A stretch of 64,000 bases of DNA from Salarchaeum sp. JOR-1 (GTDB lineage Archaea > Halobacteriota > Halobacteria > Halobacteriales > Halobacteriaceae): NCBI RefSeq assembly GCF_007833275.1, contig NZ_CP042241.1:744001-808000 (forward strand). Direction: 5' to 3'. The notes beneath the pieces are model-generated. The model did not search any database, was not told the DNA's origin, and saw nothing but the letters and a program-made list of their open reading frames with translations. The translations under genes and the position numbers were made by a program. Below, in pieces: positions 1 through 7,411 of the stretch; positions within the stretch are counted from its first letter, which is position 1; each line of letters begins with the position of its first letter.

Positions 1-1
1 C

Positions 2-112
2 GAGCACGTCCTCCGCGGAGTTCGAACCATCGGCGAGTCCTTCGACGCGGTCGGCGTCGACGTGGACACCGAGGCGGCGCTGGACGCGGCGCGCGACCAC
101 CTCCGCCAGTAG
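2..112 (+). CDS. C-terminal 36 residues of a probable nucleotidyltransferase (partial)
   Basis: The first 110 bases are the open 3' end of a gene that starts before the window. The tail contains GVDVDTEAALDAAR. This resembles the C-terminal D-V-D-T-x-x-x-L-x-x-A-R signature of MobA/CofC/KdsB-like nucleotidyltransferases, where the aspartates lie near the metal site. The fragment is too short to name a substrate. It stops one base before the convergent MFS gene. Confidence 0.4.
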   Translation, partial: EHVLRGVRTIGESFDAVGVDVDTEAALDAARDHLRQ

Positions 113-1270
113 TTAGCGATCGAGCTTGAGGAGCGCGGGCAGCGCGACGGCGGCGAGGAGGAGTTCCGCGCCGCCCGCCGCGAGGAACGCTTCTTCATAC
201 CCGTACTCGTCGGCGACGTAGCTCCCGCCGACGATGCCGACGAGGAATCCGAGGCTACCGGCGGCGTTGAATCCCGCCATTCCGACGCCGCGTTCGTTTC
301 CGCGTGTGAGGTCGGCGACCAGCGCCATCGTCGCGGGCGCCATCAGCGCGCCGAGCACGCCGACCGCGACCATGCCGACGCGAGCGTACAGCAGCGCGGG
401 CACGAGACCGACGGCGGCGACGACGACGCCGTAGAGCGCGGAGCCGCCGGCGATGGGAAGCGTGCGGCCGATTCTATCGGAGAGCCGGCCGAACGGGTAC
501 TGGAGGAGGGCGAACGGCGCGAAGAACAGCGCGAGCGTGAGGCCGGTCGCCGCGCCGTCCAGCCCGAACGCGTCCCGGAAGTAGTAGGTGCCGACGAGCG
601 CGAAGAACCCCGCGGTGAATCGGTCGACGAACCCGAACGTGTAGGGGACGGCGAGCGCGGGGCGGCGGCGGAGCGTGCGGAGTGCGTCCAGCGCGGACGC
701 GGCGCGGTCTGGCGCGCGGTCGGTGACGAACAGCGCGAGCACGCCCACCAGTCCGAGGGAGAGCGCGCCCGCCCAGAGCGGGAGGACGGGGTTCATGTCG
801 GTGAGTTGGCCGCCGACGGGCGCGCCGAGTGCGGTGCCGAGGCCGATGGCCAATCCGGCGGCGCCCATGTTCTTCCCGCGCTCGCTGGAGAGGTCGGCGA
901 GCATCGTGATGGCGAGGCTGAACGCGCCGACTGTGAGCGCGCCCTGGAGCACGCGGAGCGCGACGAGCGCGGGCAACGAGAGCGCGCCGGCGGTCGCGGC
1001 GAGCACGGCGTAACATATCGCGCCGCCGACCGCACCGGCGGTGATGTAGGGAACGCGGCGGCCCGTTCGGTCGCTCACTGCACCCCAGACGCCGGCGAAC
1101 GCGACGAACGCCGCGAACTCCGCGCCGAGGAACCACGTGCTCGCGTCCATGTTCGCGCTCGCGCCGAGCGCGTCGACGAGGTCGGGAATACCCGGGTAGA
1201 GGAGAACCTGTGCGAACAGGGTCGCGAAAACGACGGCGGCGAGCGCGGCTCGTTCACGTCGTTCCGTCAC
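113..1270 (-). CDS. MFS transporter, 12-TM
   Basis: This 385-residue integral membrane protein has about twelve hydrophobic segments. The MFS motif-A signature appears in both halves: GAVSDRTGRR after the second segment and GRLSDRIGRT in the second half. This pattern is typical of drug:H+ antiporters and sugar-phosphate-type exporters, but the substrate cannot be read from sequence. The frame begins with GTG (MTERRERAAL), placing a short charged cytoplasmic N-terminus before TM1. It converges with the partial gene on its left and lies 39 bases from the regulator gene on its right, which is on the same strand. Co-transcription is possible. Confidence 0.85.
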   Translation of the reverse strand: MTERRERAALAAVVFATLFAQVLLYPGIPDLVDALGASANMDASTWFLGAEFAAFVAFAGVWGAVSDRTGRRVPYITAGAVGGAICYAVLAATAGALSLPALVALRVLQGALTVGAFSLAITMLADLSSERGKNMGAAGLAIGLGTALGAPVGGQLTDMNPVLPLWAGALSLGLVGVLALFVTDRAPDRAASALDALRTLRRRPALAVPYTFGFVDRFTAGFFALVGTYYFRDAFGLDGAATGLTLALFFAPFALLQYPFGRLSDRIGRTLPIAGGSALYGVVVAAVGLVPALLYARVGMVAVGVLGALMAPATMALVADLTRGNERGVGMAGFNAAGSLGFLVGIVGGSYVADEYGYEEAFLAAGGAELLLAAVALPALLKLDR

Positions 1271-1309
1271 ACGTCGCAGTCAGGGCGGCGAGTCGTATAG
1301 CCGGTGCGG

Positions 1310-1867
1310 TTACTCGCGGACGCGGTGGAGCACCGAGCTCTCCTGGGCGTACGCTTGGTAGACCGCGCACGCGATGATGACGCAGAACGTGAAGATCGCC
1401 CAGTAGGCGGCGGAGACGTAGTCGAGGAGGGGGACGCCGACTTCGGTGGCGAGTACGAGGAGAATGCCGAGCACGCTCAGGCCCGCGTAGAACTCGCTCC
1501 ACGACAGGCCGTACTTCGGGACGACTTCGAGGTAGATTCCCACGTCCTTCGCGTGGTCGGAGAGCGTGACGGTCTTCTCGTTCTCGTCGTACTCGACGAT
1601 GTCGAGTTCCGCGAGTTTCGGCAGGTGGGTCTGCTGGAGGGTGACGTAGACGGACTGTCGGACGTTCCGCGGCGGCGGCGACTCGCCGCTCTCCTGTTCG
1701 GCGATGTACTCGGAGAGTTCGCGTGCGGTCGTCTCGCCGTCGATACTCCGGAGGTACTCGAGGACGTATCGCCGGCGGTCGTTCCGGAGGACGTCGTGGA
1801 TGTCGGATTTATCGAGGCGGCTCGACTGTGGTTCCGAGAGCAGCGCCCGTCCTTTCATTGAGTACAT
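1310..1867 (-). CDS. Membrane-anchored winged-helix protein (DUF7344-like)
   Basis: The 185-residue protein has an N-terminal winged-helix region (about residues 20-105: DIHDVLRNDRRRYVLEYLR, then a wing with DIVEYDENEKTVTLSD). Two hydrophobic helices follow at about 125-170. This layout, a DNA-binding-like domain followed by two C-terminal TM helices, is that of the haloarchaeal DUF7344 family of predicted regulators. I chose the first ATG; a second ATG lies three codons in. A 19-base inverted repeat lies about 30 bases upstream and could be its own operator. The ligand and target genes are unknown. Confidence 0.75.
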   Translation of the reverse strand: MYSMKGRALLSEPQSSRLDKSDIHDVLRNDRRRYVLEYLRSIDGETTARELSEYIAEQESGESPPPRNVRQSVYVTLQQTHLPKLAELDIVEYDENEKTVTLSDHAKDVGIYLEVVPKYGLSWSEFYAGLSVLGILLVLATEVGVPLLDYVSAAYWAIFTFCVIIACAVYQAYAQESSVLHRVRE

Positions 1868-1895
1868 CTACAGTTCGCGACATATTGAACGTGTT

Positions 1896-1914
1896 GTATG
1901 TCTCGACGACATAC
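1896..1914. promoter_or_regulatory. 19-bp perfect inverted repeat upstream of the winged-helix gene
   Basis: The arms GTATGTC and GACATAC are separated by TCGAC. A further GACATA half-site lies at about 1878-1884, and the reverse strand of that site reads CAATATGTC, which could serve as the TATA region of the minus-strand gene. An operator overlapping the promoter of the regulator at 1867 is the simplest reading. This is inferred from symmetry and position only. Confidence 0.45.
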
Positions 1915-2040
1915 TTGGGCGAATATTGATTTTCTGGCCGGAATCCGAACCATCGTATATGGGGGCTTTAGCCGATGAAACGACTGGTTAAGAACTCCCA
2001 ACCTCGTTTCAGGTAGGGTGTAGTAGTGTCGGGGCAACGA

Positions 2041-2231
2041 ATGCAATCCGGGACACCTGCACTCCTCGCGGGCGCGCTCCTCGTCCTCGCTGTCGTGTCG
2101 GCGCGCCGCTCGCGGCGTTCACGACCGTCTCGTTCGGGTACGGGACGGTGTTGAACCTCTACTCGCATCTGCTCGGATACTGTCTGGGCTCCCTTGCGCC
2201 CTCCCTCACGATTCGGCTCGTGTCACTCTAA
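2041..2231 (+). pseudogene. Small membrane protein gene with an apparent frameshift
   Basis: ATG at 2041 opens a hydrophobic stretch MQSGTPALLAGALLVLAVVS. In this frame the sequence then becomes an arginine-rich run and stops after 37 residues. Moving two bases at about 2101-2102 restores a protein-like frame starting APLAAFTTVSFGYGTVLNLY and ending TAA at 2229-2231, for about 62 residues in total. A single indel would explain both halves. It could instead be a sequencing error or two unrelated short frames. No function is recognised. Confidence 0.35.
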
Positions 2232-2290
2232 CCGGCAAACGTCGCCGTAACTCTCAGTTATAGATGGGTGTAGGAGTATGCGTGTAGTGT

Positions 2291-3568
2291 ATGAGTGACG
2301 AGGGTGAGTCGGGCTTCGACACCCGAACTGTCCACGCCGGCAGCGACCCCGATCCCACGACGGGGGCGCGCGCCACCCCGATCTACCAGACCACGTCCTA
2401 CGAGTTCGAGAGCGCCGATGCGGCCGCCGACCTCTACGCGCTCGACAGCGATGGAGACATCTACTCGCGCATCAGCAACCCCACGGTCGCCACGCTCGAA
2501 GACCGCATCGCCAGCCTCGCCGGCGGCAGTGCGGCCGTCGCGAACGCCAGCGGAATGGCGAGCTTCGACGCCCTGAACTTCGCGCTCGCCTCCGCGGGCG
2601 ACAACGTCGTCTCCGCGAGCGCTATCTACGGCGGCACCCGCGCGTACCTCGCGCACACCGCGCGCCGCCGCGGCGTCGAAGCCCGGTTCGTCGACACCCT
2701 CGACTACGACGCCTACGAGGACGCTATCGACGAGGACACCGCGTACGTCCACGCCGAAACTATCGGGAACCCCGCGCTCGTCACCGCCGACCTCGAACGC
2801 CTCGCCGACATCGCCCACGACAACGACGTGCCCCTCGTCGTGGACAACACGTTCGCGACGCCCGCGCTCTGCCGCCCCCTCGAACACGGTGCGGACGTCG
2901 TCTGGCACTCCACCACGAAGTGGCTGCACGGCGGCGGCACGACGCTCGGCGGTGTCGTCGTGGAGGACGGGAGTTTCGACTGGAGCGCCCACCCCGAGAA
3001 GTACCCGGAAATAGCCGGTGAAAACCCCGCGTTTCACGGGATCCGGTTCACCGAGCGGTTCCCGGACGCGCCCTTCGCTGCCGTCGCCCGCTACCGCGCC
3101 GCCCGAAGCATCGGCCACGCCCAGAACCCCTTCGATGCCTGGCAGACCCTCCAGGGACTCGAAACGCTCGGCCTCCGCATGAACCGCCACTCGGAGAACG
3201 CGCGAATACTCGCGGAGTACCTCCAGGACCACTCCGCCGCCGACTGGGTGTCCTATCCCGGACTCGACACCCACGAGACGCACGAGAACGCCACCGAGTA
3301 CCTCGACGGCGGATACGGCGGGATGGTGACGTTCGGCCTCGGGAGTTTCGACGCCGCGAAGAACTTCTGTGAGAGCGCGACTCTCGCGTCGTTCCTCGCG
3401 AACGTCGGGGACGCGAAGACGCTCGTCATCCACCCCGCGAGCACCACGCACGCCCAGTTGAGCGAGGACGAACAGCGCAGTTCGGGCGTGCTCCCCGACA
3501 TGGTTCGCGTCTCCGTCGGCATCGAAGACCCGGCCGACATCCTCGCGGACTTCGACGACGCGCTATGA
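2291..3568 (+). CDS. metY: O-acetylhomoserine sulfhydrylase (first copy)
   Basis: This 425-residue PLP enzyme of the Cys/Met metabolism (gamma-family, fold type I) class uses O-acetyl-L-homoserine and sulfide to make homocysteine. The N-terminus [15 protein letters not shown] leads into [14 protein letters not shown]. The PLP-lysine motif [13 protein letters not shown] lies near residue 215, and the C-terminal [15 protein letters not shown] and [21 protein letters not shown] are family hallmarks. Its TGA overlaps the ATG of metX by four bases, so the two are translationally coupled. A close paralogue follows metX. Which of the two is the main homocysteine enzyme is not clear. A MetZ-type (succinyl) specificity is less likely given the neighbouring MetX. 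Confidence 0.92.
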   Translation: MSDEGESGFDTRTVHAGSDPDPTTGARATPIYQTTSYEFESADAAADLYALDSDGDIYSRISNPTVATLEDRIASLAGGSAAVANASGMASFDALNFALASAGDNVVSASAIYGGTRAYLAHTARRRGVEARFVDTLDYDAYEDAIDEDTAYVHAETIGNPALVTADLERLADIAHDNDVPLVVDNTFATPALCRPLEHGADVVWHSTTKWLHGGGTTLGGVVVEDGSFDWSAHPEKYPEIAGENPAFHGIRFTERFPDAPFAAVARYRAARSIGHAQNPFDAWQTLQGLETLGLRMNRHSENARILAEYLQDHSAADWVSYPGLDTHETHENATEYLDGGYGGMVTFGLGSFDAAKNFCESATLASFLANVGDAKTLVIHPASTTHAQLSEDEQRSSGVLPDMVRVSVGIEDPADILADFDDAL

Positions 3569-4722
3569 CCGTCACACTCGGGAACTTCACGTTCCAGTGC
3601 GGCGAGACCGTCCCGGAGTTCGAGATAGCGTACGAGACCTACGGCGAGTTCGAGGGCGACAACGCCGTTCTCGTCTGTCACGCCCTCACCGGCAGCCAGC
3701 ACGTCGCATCGGGCGTCCGCGAGACGGAAGGCACCGCCGGACAGGCGCGGGCGTGGTGGGACGACGTGGTCGGCCCCGGGAAGGCCATCGACACGAACGA
3801 CTACTTCGTCGTCTGCGCCAACGTCCCCGGGTCGTGCTACGGCACCACCGGCCCCGCGAGCGAGAACCCCGAGGGTGACCACTGGGGCACCGACTTCCCG
3901 CCCGTCACCGTCGGCGACTGGACGCGCGCGCAGCGCCAACTCCTCGACGAACTCGGCGTCGGCCGCCTCCTCGCGGTCGTCGGCGGGAGCGTCGGCGGGA
4001 TGAACGCGCTCGACTGGGCGAAACGCTACCCCGACGACGTCCACCGGATCGCCGCCGTCGCGACCGCCCCCCGACTGGACGCGCAGTGCCTCGGACTCGA
4101 CGCAGTCGCGCGCCGCGCCATCACCACCGACCCCGACTGGCAGGGCGGCGACTACTACGGCGGCGAGGAACCGACCGACGGCCTCGCGATCGCCCGCCAG
4201 CTCGGCCACCTGATGTACCTCTCGAAGGACTCGATGGAGCGGAAGTTCGGCCGGCGGAGCGCGGGCCGCGAGGGCGGCCGTGACCGCTTCCCCAGCGACC
4301 CCGCTGGCGGCTTCTTCCCCTACCGCGAGGTCGAATCCTATCTCGACTACAACGCGAGCCAGTTCACGGAGCGCTTCGACGCGAACAGCTACCTCTACCT
4401 CACGCGCGCGATGGACGACTACGACCTCGCGAACGGCTACGGGAGCGACGCGGACGCGCTCGCCGCGTTCACCGGCGAAGCCCTCGTCATGTCCTTCACG
4501 GGCGACTGGCACTTCACCGTCGAGCAGTCCCGCGACCTCGAAGCCGCGTTCGAGGACGCCGACGTCCCCGTCACCCACCGCGTCGTGGACTCCGACCACG
4601 GCCACGACGCCTTCCTCGTCGAACCCGAGAACGTCGGCCCGCCCCTCCGCTCCTTCCTCGACAGCGGCGTCTCCACCGACGGCGGCCACGCCCCCGTCCA
4701 CAACAGCCTCTTTCCGGGATAG
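3565..4722 (+). CDS. metX: Homoserine O-acetyltransferase
   Basis: This is a 385-residue alpha/beta-hydrolase-fold enzyme that acetylates L-homoserine from acetyl-CoA, the activation step before MetY. The motif [15 protein letters not shown] follows an N-terminal strand. The nucleophile elbow [15 protein letters not shown] carries the catalytic Ser at about residue 142. The Asp/His pair is in SFTGDWHFT and [13 protein letters not shown]. Length and motif order match the family. An acyl-CoA specificity switch (acetyl versus succinyl) cannot be excluded by eye. The start overlaps the metY stop (ATGA). Confidence 0.93.
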   Translation: MTVTLGNFTFQCGETVPEFEIAYETYGEFEGDNAVLVCHALTGSQHVASGVRETEGTAGQARAWWDDVVGPGKAIDTNDYFVVCANVPGSCYGTTGPASENPEGDHWGTDFPPVTVGDWTRAQRQLLDELGVGRLLAVVGGSVGGMNALDWAKRYPDDVHRIAAVATAPRLDAQCLGLDAVARRAITTDPDWQGGDYYGGEEPTDGLAIARQLGHLMYLSKDSMERKFGRRSAGREGGRDRFPSDPAGGFFPYREVESYLDYNASQFTERFDANSYLYLTRAMDDYDLANGYGSDADALAAFTGEALVMSFTGDWHFTVEQSRDLEAAFEDADVPVTHRVVDSDHGHDAFLVEPENVGPPLRSFLDSGVSTDGGHAPVHNSLFPG

Positions 4723-4783
4723 ACGTCGGTAGGTTCTGCAGGTGTACCCCTGCTTTACGTCGCGCCGGGAGAAACCACGGGGT

Positions 4784-6085
4784 ATGTCCGACGAGACTAC
4801 CGAGACGCCCGGATTCGACACGCAGAGCGTGCACGCCGGCAGCGACCCCGACCCCGCGACGGGGGCGCGCGCCACCCCGATCTATCAGACTACCTCGTAC
4901 GAGTTCGCGGACGCCGACGACGCGGCCGCCCAGTTCGCGCTGGAGAAACCAGGCCACATCTACTCGCGGCTGATGAACCCGACCGTGGACGTGCTACAAG
5001 ACCGCCTCGCGGCGCTCGAAGGCGGCGTCGGCGCGGTCGCCACCTCCTCGGGGATGGCCGCGTTGAACGTCGCGACGTTCCTGCTCGCGGAAGCCGGCGA
5101 CAACATCGTCGCGGCGTCCGCGCTCTACGGCGGCACCCACACCTACCTCAGTCACACCGTCGAGCGCCGCGGCGTCACCACGCGCTTCGTGGACACCCTC
5201 GACGTGGACGCCTACGAGGACGCTATCGACGAGGACACCGCGTACGTGCTCGTGGAGACCATCGGGAACCCCGCGCTCGTCACGCCCGACCTCGGAGCCA
5301 TCGCGGACGTGGCGCACGAGCACGACACGCCGCTCGTCGTGGACAACACGTTCGCGACGCCCGCGCTCTGCAACCCAATCGAGCACGGCGCGGACGTCGT
5401 CTGGCACTCCACCACGAAGTGGCTGCACGGCGGCGGTACGACCGTCGGCGGCGCGCTCGTCGACGCGGGCAACTTCGACTGGCAGGCGAACGCGGACTCG
5501 TATCCCGAAATCGGCGCGGACAACCCCGCCTACCACGGCGTGAACTTCGCGGAGCGCTTCGGGGACGCCGCGTTCACGTACGCCGCCATCGCCAGGGGCC
5601 TCCGCGACCTCGGGAACCAGCAATCCCCGTTCGACGCGTGGACGACCCTCCAGGGCATGGAGTCCCTCCCGCTCCGCATGAACCGGCACTCCGAGAACGC
5701 GCAGGTCGTCGCCGAGTACCTCCAAGACCACGACGCCGTCTCCTGGGTGAACTATCCCGGCCTGGAGTCCCACGAGACGCACGACGCCGCGAGCGAGTAC
5801 CTCGACGGCGGGTACGGCGGCATGCTCACGTTCGGCCTCGACGCCGGCTACGACGCCGCCCGCGCGACCGTCGAGAACACCGACCTCGCCAGCCTCCTCG
5901 CGAACGTCGGGGACGCGAAGACGCTCGTCATCCACCCCGCGAGCACCACCCACCAGCAACTCAGCGATGACGAACAGGCGGACGCGGGCGTGCTCCCCGA
6001 GATGGTGCGGCTCTCCGTCGGCATCGAGGATCCCGCCGACATCATCGACGACCTCGATCAGGCCATCGCCGCAGCCACCGAATAG
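4784..6085 (+). CDS. metY: O-acetylhomoserine sulfhydrylase (second copy)
   Basis: The 433-residue protein is very similar to the first copy over its whole length ([22 protein letters not shown] lysine in [16 protein letters not shown]; tail [23 protein letters not shown]). An upstream in-frame GTG at 4742 is possible. ATG 4784 aligns with the N-terminus of the paralogue (MSDE...) and follows a 61-base spacer after metX, so I prefer it. The duplication around metX may reflect division between O-acetylhomoserine and another acceptor, or between sulfide and methanethiol. That is inference. Confidence 0.9.
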   Translation: MSDETTETPGFDTQSVHAGSDPDPATGARATPIYQTTSYEFADADDAAAQFALEKPGHIYSRLMNPTVDVLQDRLAALEGGVGAVATSSGMAALNVATFLLAEAGDNIVAASALYGGTHTYLSHTVERRGVTTRFVDTLDVDAYEDAIDEDTAYVLVETIGNPALVTPDLGAIADVAHEHDTPLVVDNTFATPALCNPIEHGADVVWHSTTKWLHGGGTTVGGALVDAGNFDWQANADSYPEIGADNPAYHGVNFAERFGDAAFTYAAIARGLRDLGNQQSPFDAWTTLQGMESLPLRMNRHSENAQVVAEYLQDHDAVSWVNYPGLESHETHDAASEYLDGGYGGMLTFGLDAGYDAARATVENTDLASLLANVGDAKTLVIHPASTTHQQLSDDEQADAGVLPEMVRLSVGIEDPADIIDDLDQAIAAATE

Positions 6086-6217
6086 CCCGAAACGCCTCTT
6101 TCAGCCACGCCTCCGGCGACGCCGACGAGCGCGAGGTCCGGGGACGGCCAGCCGGACGTGACGTACTACTTCGACTCCGCGAGCGAGAACAGGGAGTTCC
6201 AGGTCAGGATTGTATGA
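6086..6217 (+). pseudogene. Orphan in-frame coding fragment behind metY2
   Basis: Directly after the metY2 TAG the same frame stays open for 43 codons to TGA at 6215-6217. Its end reads DGQPDVTYYFDSASENREF, which is protein-like rather than low-complexity. There is no in-frame ATG. It overlaps the 3' end of serB on the other strand by 14 bases. The best reading is the C-terminal remnant of a lost gene. Translational readthrough is a less likely alternative. Confidence 0.3.
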
Positions 6218-6845
6218 GGCCGTCCTCCGCGAACACCTCGTGGAGGACGTCCATGCGCGCGACGACGATGTCGCACTCGGGACGGACGTTCGGCTTCGGG
6301 AGGAACCCGACGGCGCGACCGGCGCGTTCGAGCATCGGGAGGTCGTTCGCGCCGTCCCCGACCGCGATGGTGTCCGCGCGGTCGACACCGAACTCGGTCA
6401 TCGCGGCGTCGAGCGCGTCGTCCTTCGTCCCCTCGATGAGCGGCCCCTCGACCTCGCCGGTGAGGTGGCCGTCCTCGACGGGGAGCGAGTTCGCCGTGAT
6501 GGCGTCCACCTCGACGTTCTCCTTCTCCAAGGCGGCCTGTACGCCCTCCTCGAACCCGCCGGTGAGGATGACGACGGTGTTCCCGGCGTCCCGCAGCGCC
6601 TCGATGAGGTCGGCCGCGCCCGGCCGGAGGTACACCTGCTCGTAGGCCGCCTCGGCTTCCGCTTCGGGGAGGCCGTCGAGCAGGGCGGCGCGCTCGCGCA
6701 GGCTCTCCGCGTACGCGAGTTCGCCCCGCATCGCCCGCTCCGTGATGTCCTCCACCTCGTCCGCGACCCCGTACTGCTCCGCGAGCAGTACGAGCATCTC
6801 GTCGTCGGACAGCGTCCCGTCGAAATCGAACGCGATGAGCGCCAT
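6204..6845 (-). CDS. serB: Phosphoserine phosphatase (HAD family)
   Basis: The 213-residue HAD hydrolase would dephosphorylate O-phospho-L-serine, the last step of serine synthesis. HAD motif I is IAFDFDGTLSDDE at the very N-terminus (nucleophile Asp). Motif II is VVILTGGFEEG near residue 98. Motif IV is AVGDGANDLPMLERAG near residue 162. The helical cap (VEDITERAMRGELAYAESL) with Glu and Arg is typical of SerB. I take ATG 6845 (MALIAFDF) rather than the upstream frame start at 6866, because motif I normally lies within the first ten residues. Confidence 0.88.
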   Translation of the reverse strand: MALIAFDFDGTLSDDEMLVLLAEQYGVADEVEDITERAMRGELAYAESLRERAALLDGLPEAEAEAAYEQVYLRPGAADLIEALRDAGNTVVILTGGFEEGVQAALEKENVEVDAITANSLPVEDGHLTGEVEGPLIEGTKDDALDAAMTEFGVDRADTIAVGDGANDLPMLERAGRAVGFLPKPNVRPECDIVVARMDVLHEVFAEDGLIQS

Positions 6846-6883
6846 ACCCCACCTATGGGCGTCCACGCTTCAAACCACGCGGT

Positions 6884-7327
6884 TCAGGCAGGAGTCTCCC
6901 GGCCCGTGAGCGTCTCGCAGTCCAGGCGAACGAGCGCCACCGACACGTCCTCCAGGGGTTCGTCGAACAGCCGGAACGGCGCGAACGCGTCGTTCACGCC
7001 GGCGGGGTCGGGGTCGGCTTCGACTTCGGTCACCGGACCGGTCGCGTGCACGCTCCACGAGTCAAGTTCGCGCGCCTCCGCGGTGGGAGTGGCGTCGTAC
7101 ACGACGTAGCTCGCGCGCTCCGTCGTCTCCAGGAACCGTTTTTTCGTGCTGTCGGGCGTGTTCGCGAACCGGAAGTAGAGGGCGCCGTCCTCGTAACGGT
7201 GGTTGAGCGGGACGCCGTACGCCGCGCCGTCCCGGCAGAGCGAGAGCGTGCCGTGCGTGCGCTCCGCCAGTCGTTCCTCGATTTCGTCCCGCGAGAGTCC
7301 CGTGGTGTACGTGTACGCGGTGTCCAT
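6884..7327 (-). CDS. Pyridoxamine 5'-phosphate oxidase-like flavin-binding protein
   Basis: A 147-residue split-barrel protein with the haloarchaeal PPOX-like pattern: TGLSRDEIEERLAERTHGTL, then GVPLNHRYEDGALYFRFA and TERASYVVYDATP. These match the FMN-binding split barrel seen in small nitroimidazole-reductase-like or haem/F420-binding proteins. The substrate is unknown. ATG 7327 (MDTAYTYTTG) is chosen because the upstream extension to 7372 is Arg/Pro-rich and lies in the probable promoter region of divergent polC. Confidence 0.7.
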   Translation of the reverse strand: MDTAYTYTTGLSRDEIEERLAERTHGTLSLCRDGAAYGVPLNHRYEDGALYFRFANTPDSTKKRFLETTERASYVVYDATPTAEARELDSWSVHATGPVTEVEADPDPAGVNDAFAPFRLFDEPLEDVSVALVRLDCETLTGRETPA

Positions 7328-7411
7328 GCGGGCGGGGACGCGCCGCACCGGCTTGAATGGGTGGGCGAACACAACCCCTAATAGTCCGTCCGGTGTATCC
7401 GGTAGGCGTAC

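Larger units (their letters stand above)
1868..2290. other. Intergenic region with operator-like repeat and small broken ORF
   Basis: This 423-base gap is less G+C-rich in its left half (1868-2030) than the neighbouring genes. It holds the 1896-1914 inverted repeat, the sequence AACTCCCAACCT near 1990 (found again before another tiny membrane ORF near 24740), and a frame-shifted small membrane ORF at 2041-2231. I see nothing else in it. Confidence 0.6.

Noticed and set aside
6083-6085. Pyrrolysine or programmed readthrough at the metY2 TAG
   Set aside because: No pyrrolysine signal or pyl gene is visible and MetY is complete at this stop; gene remnant is simpler.
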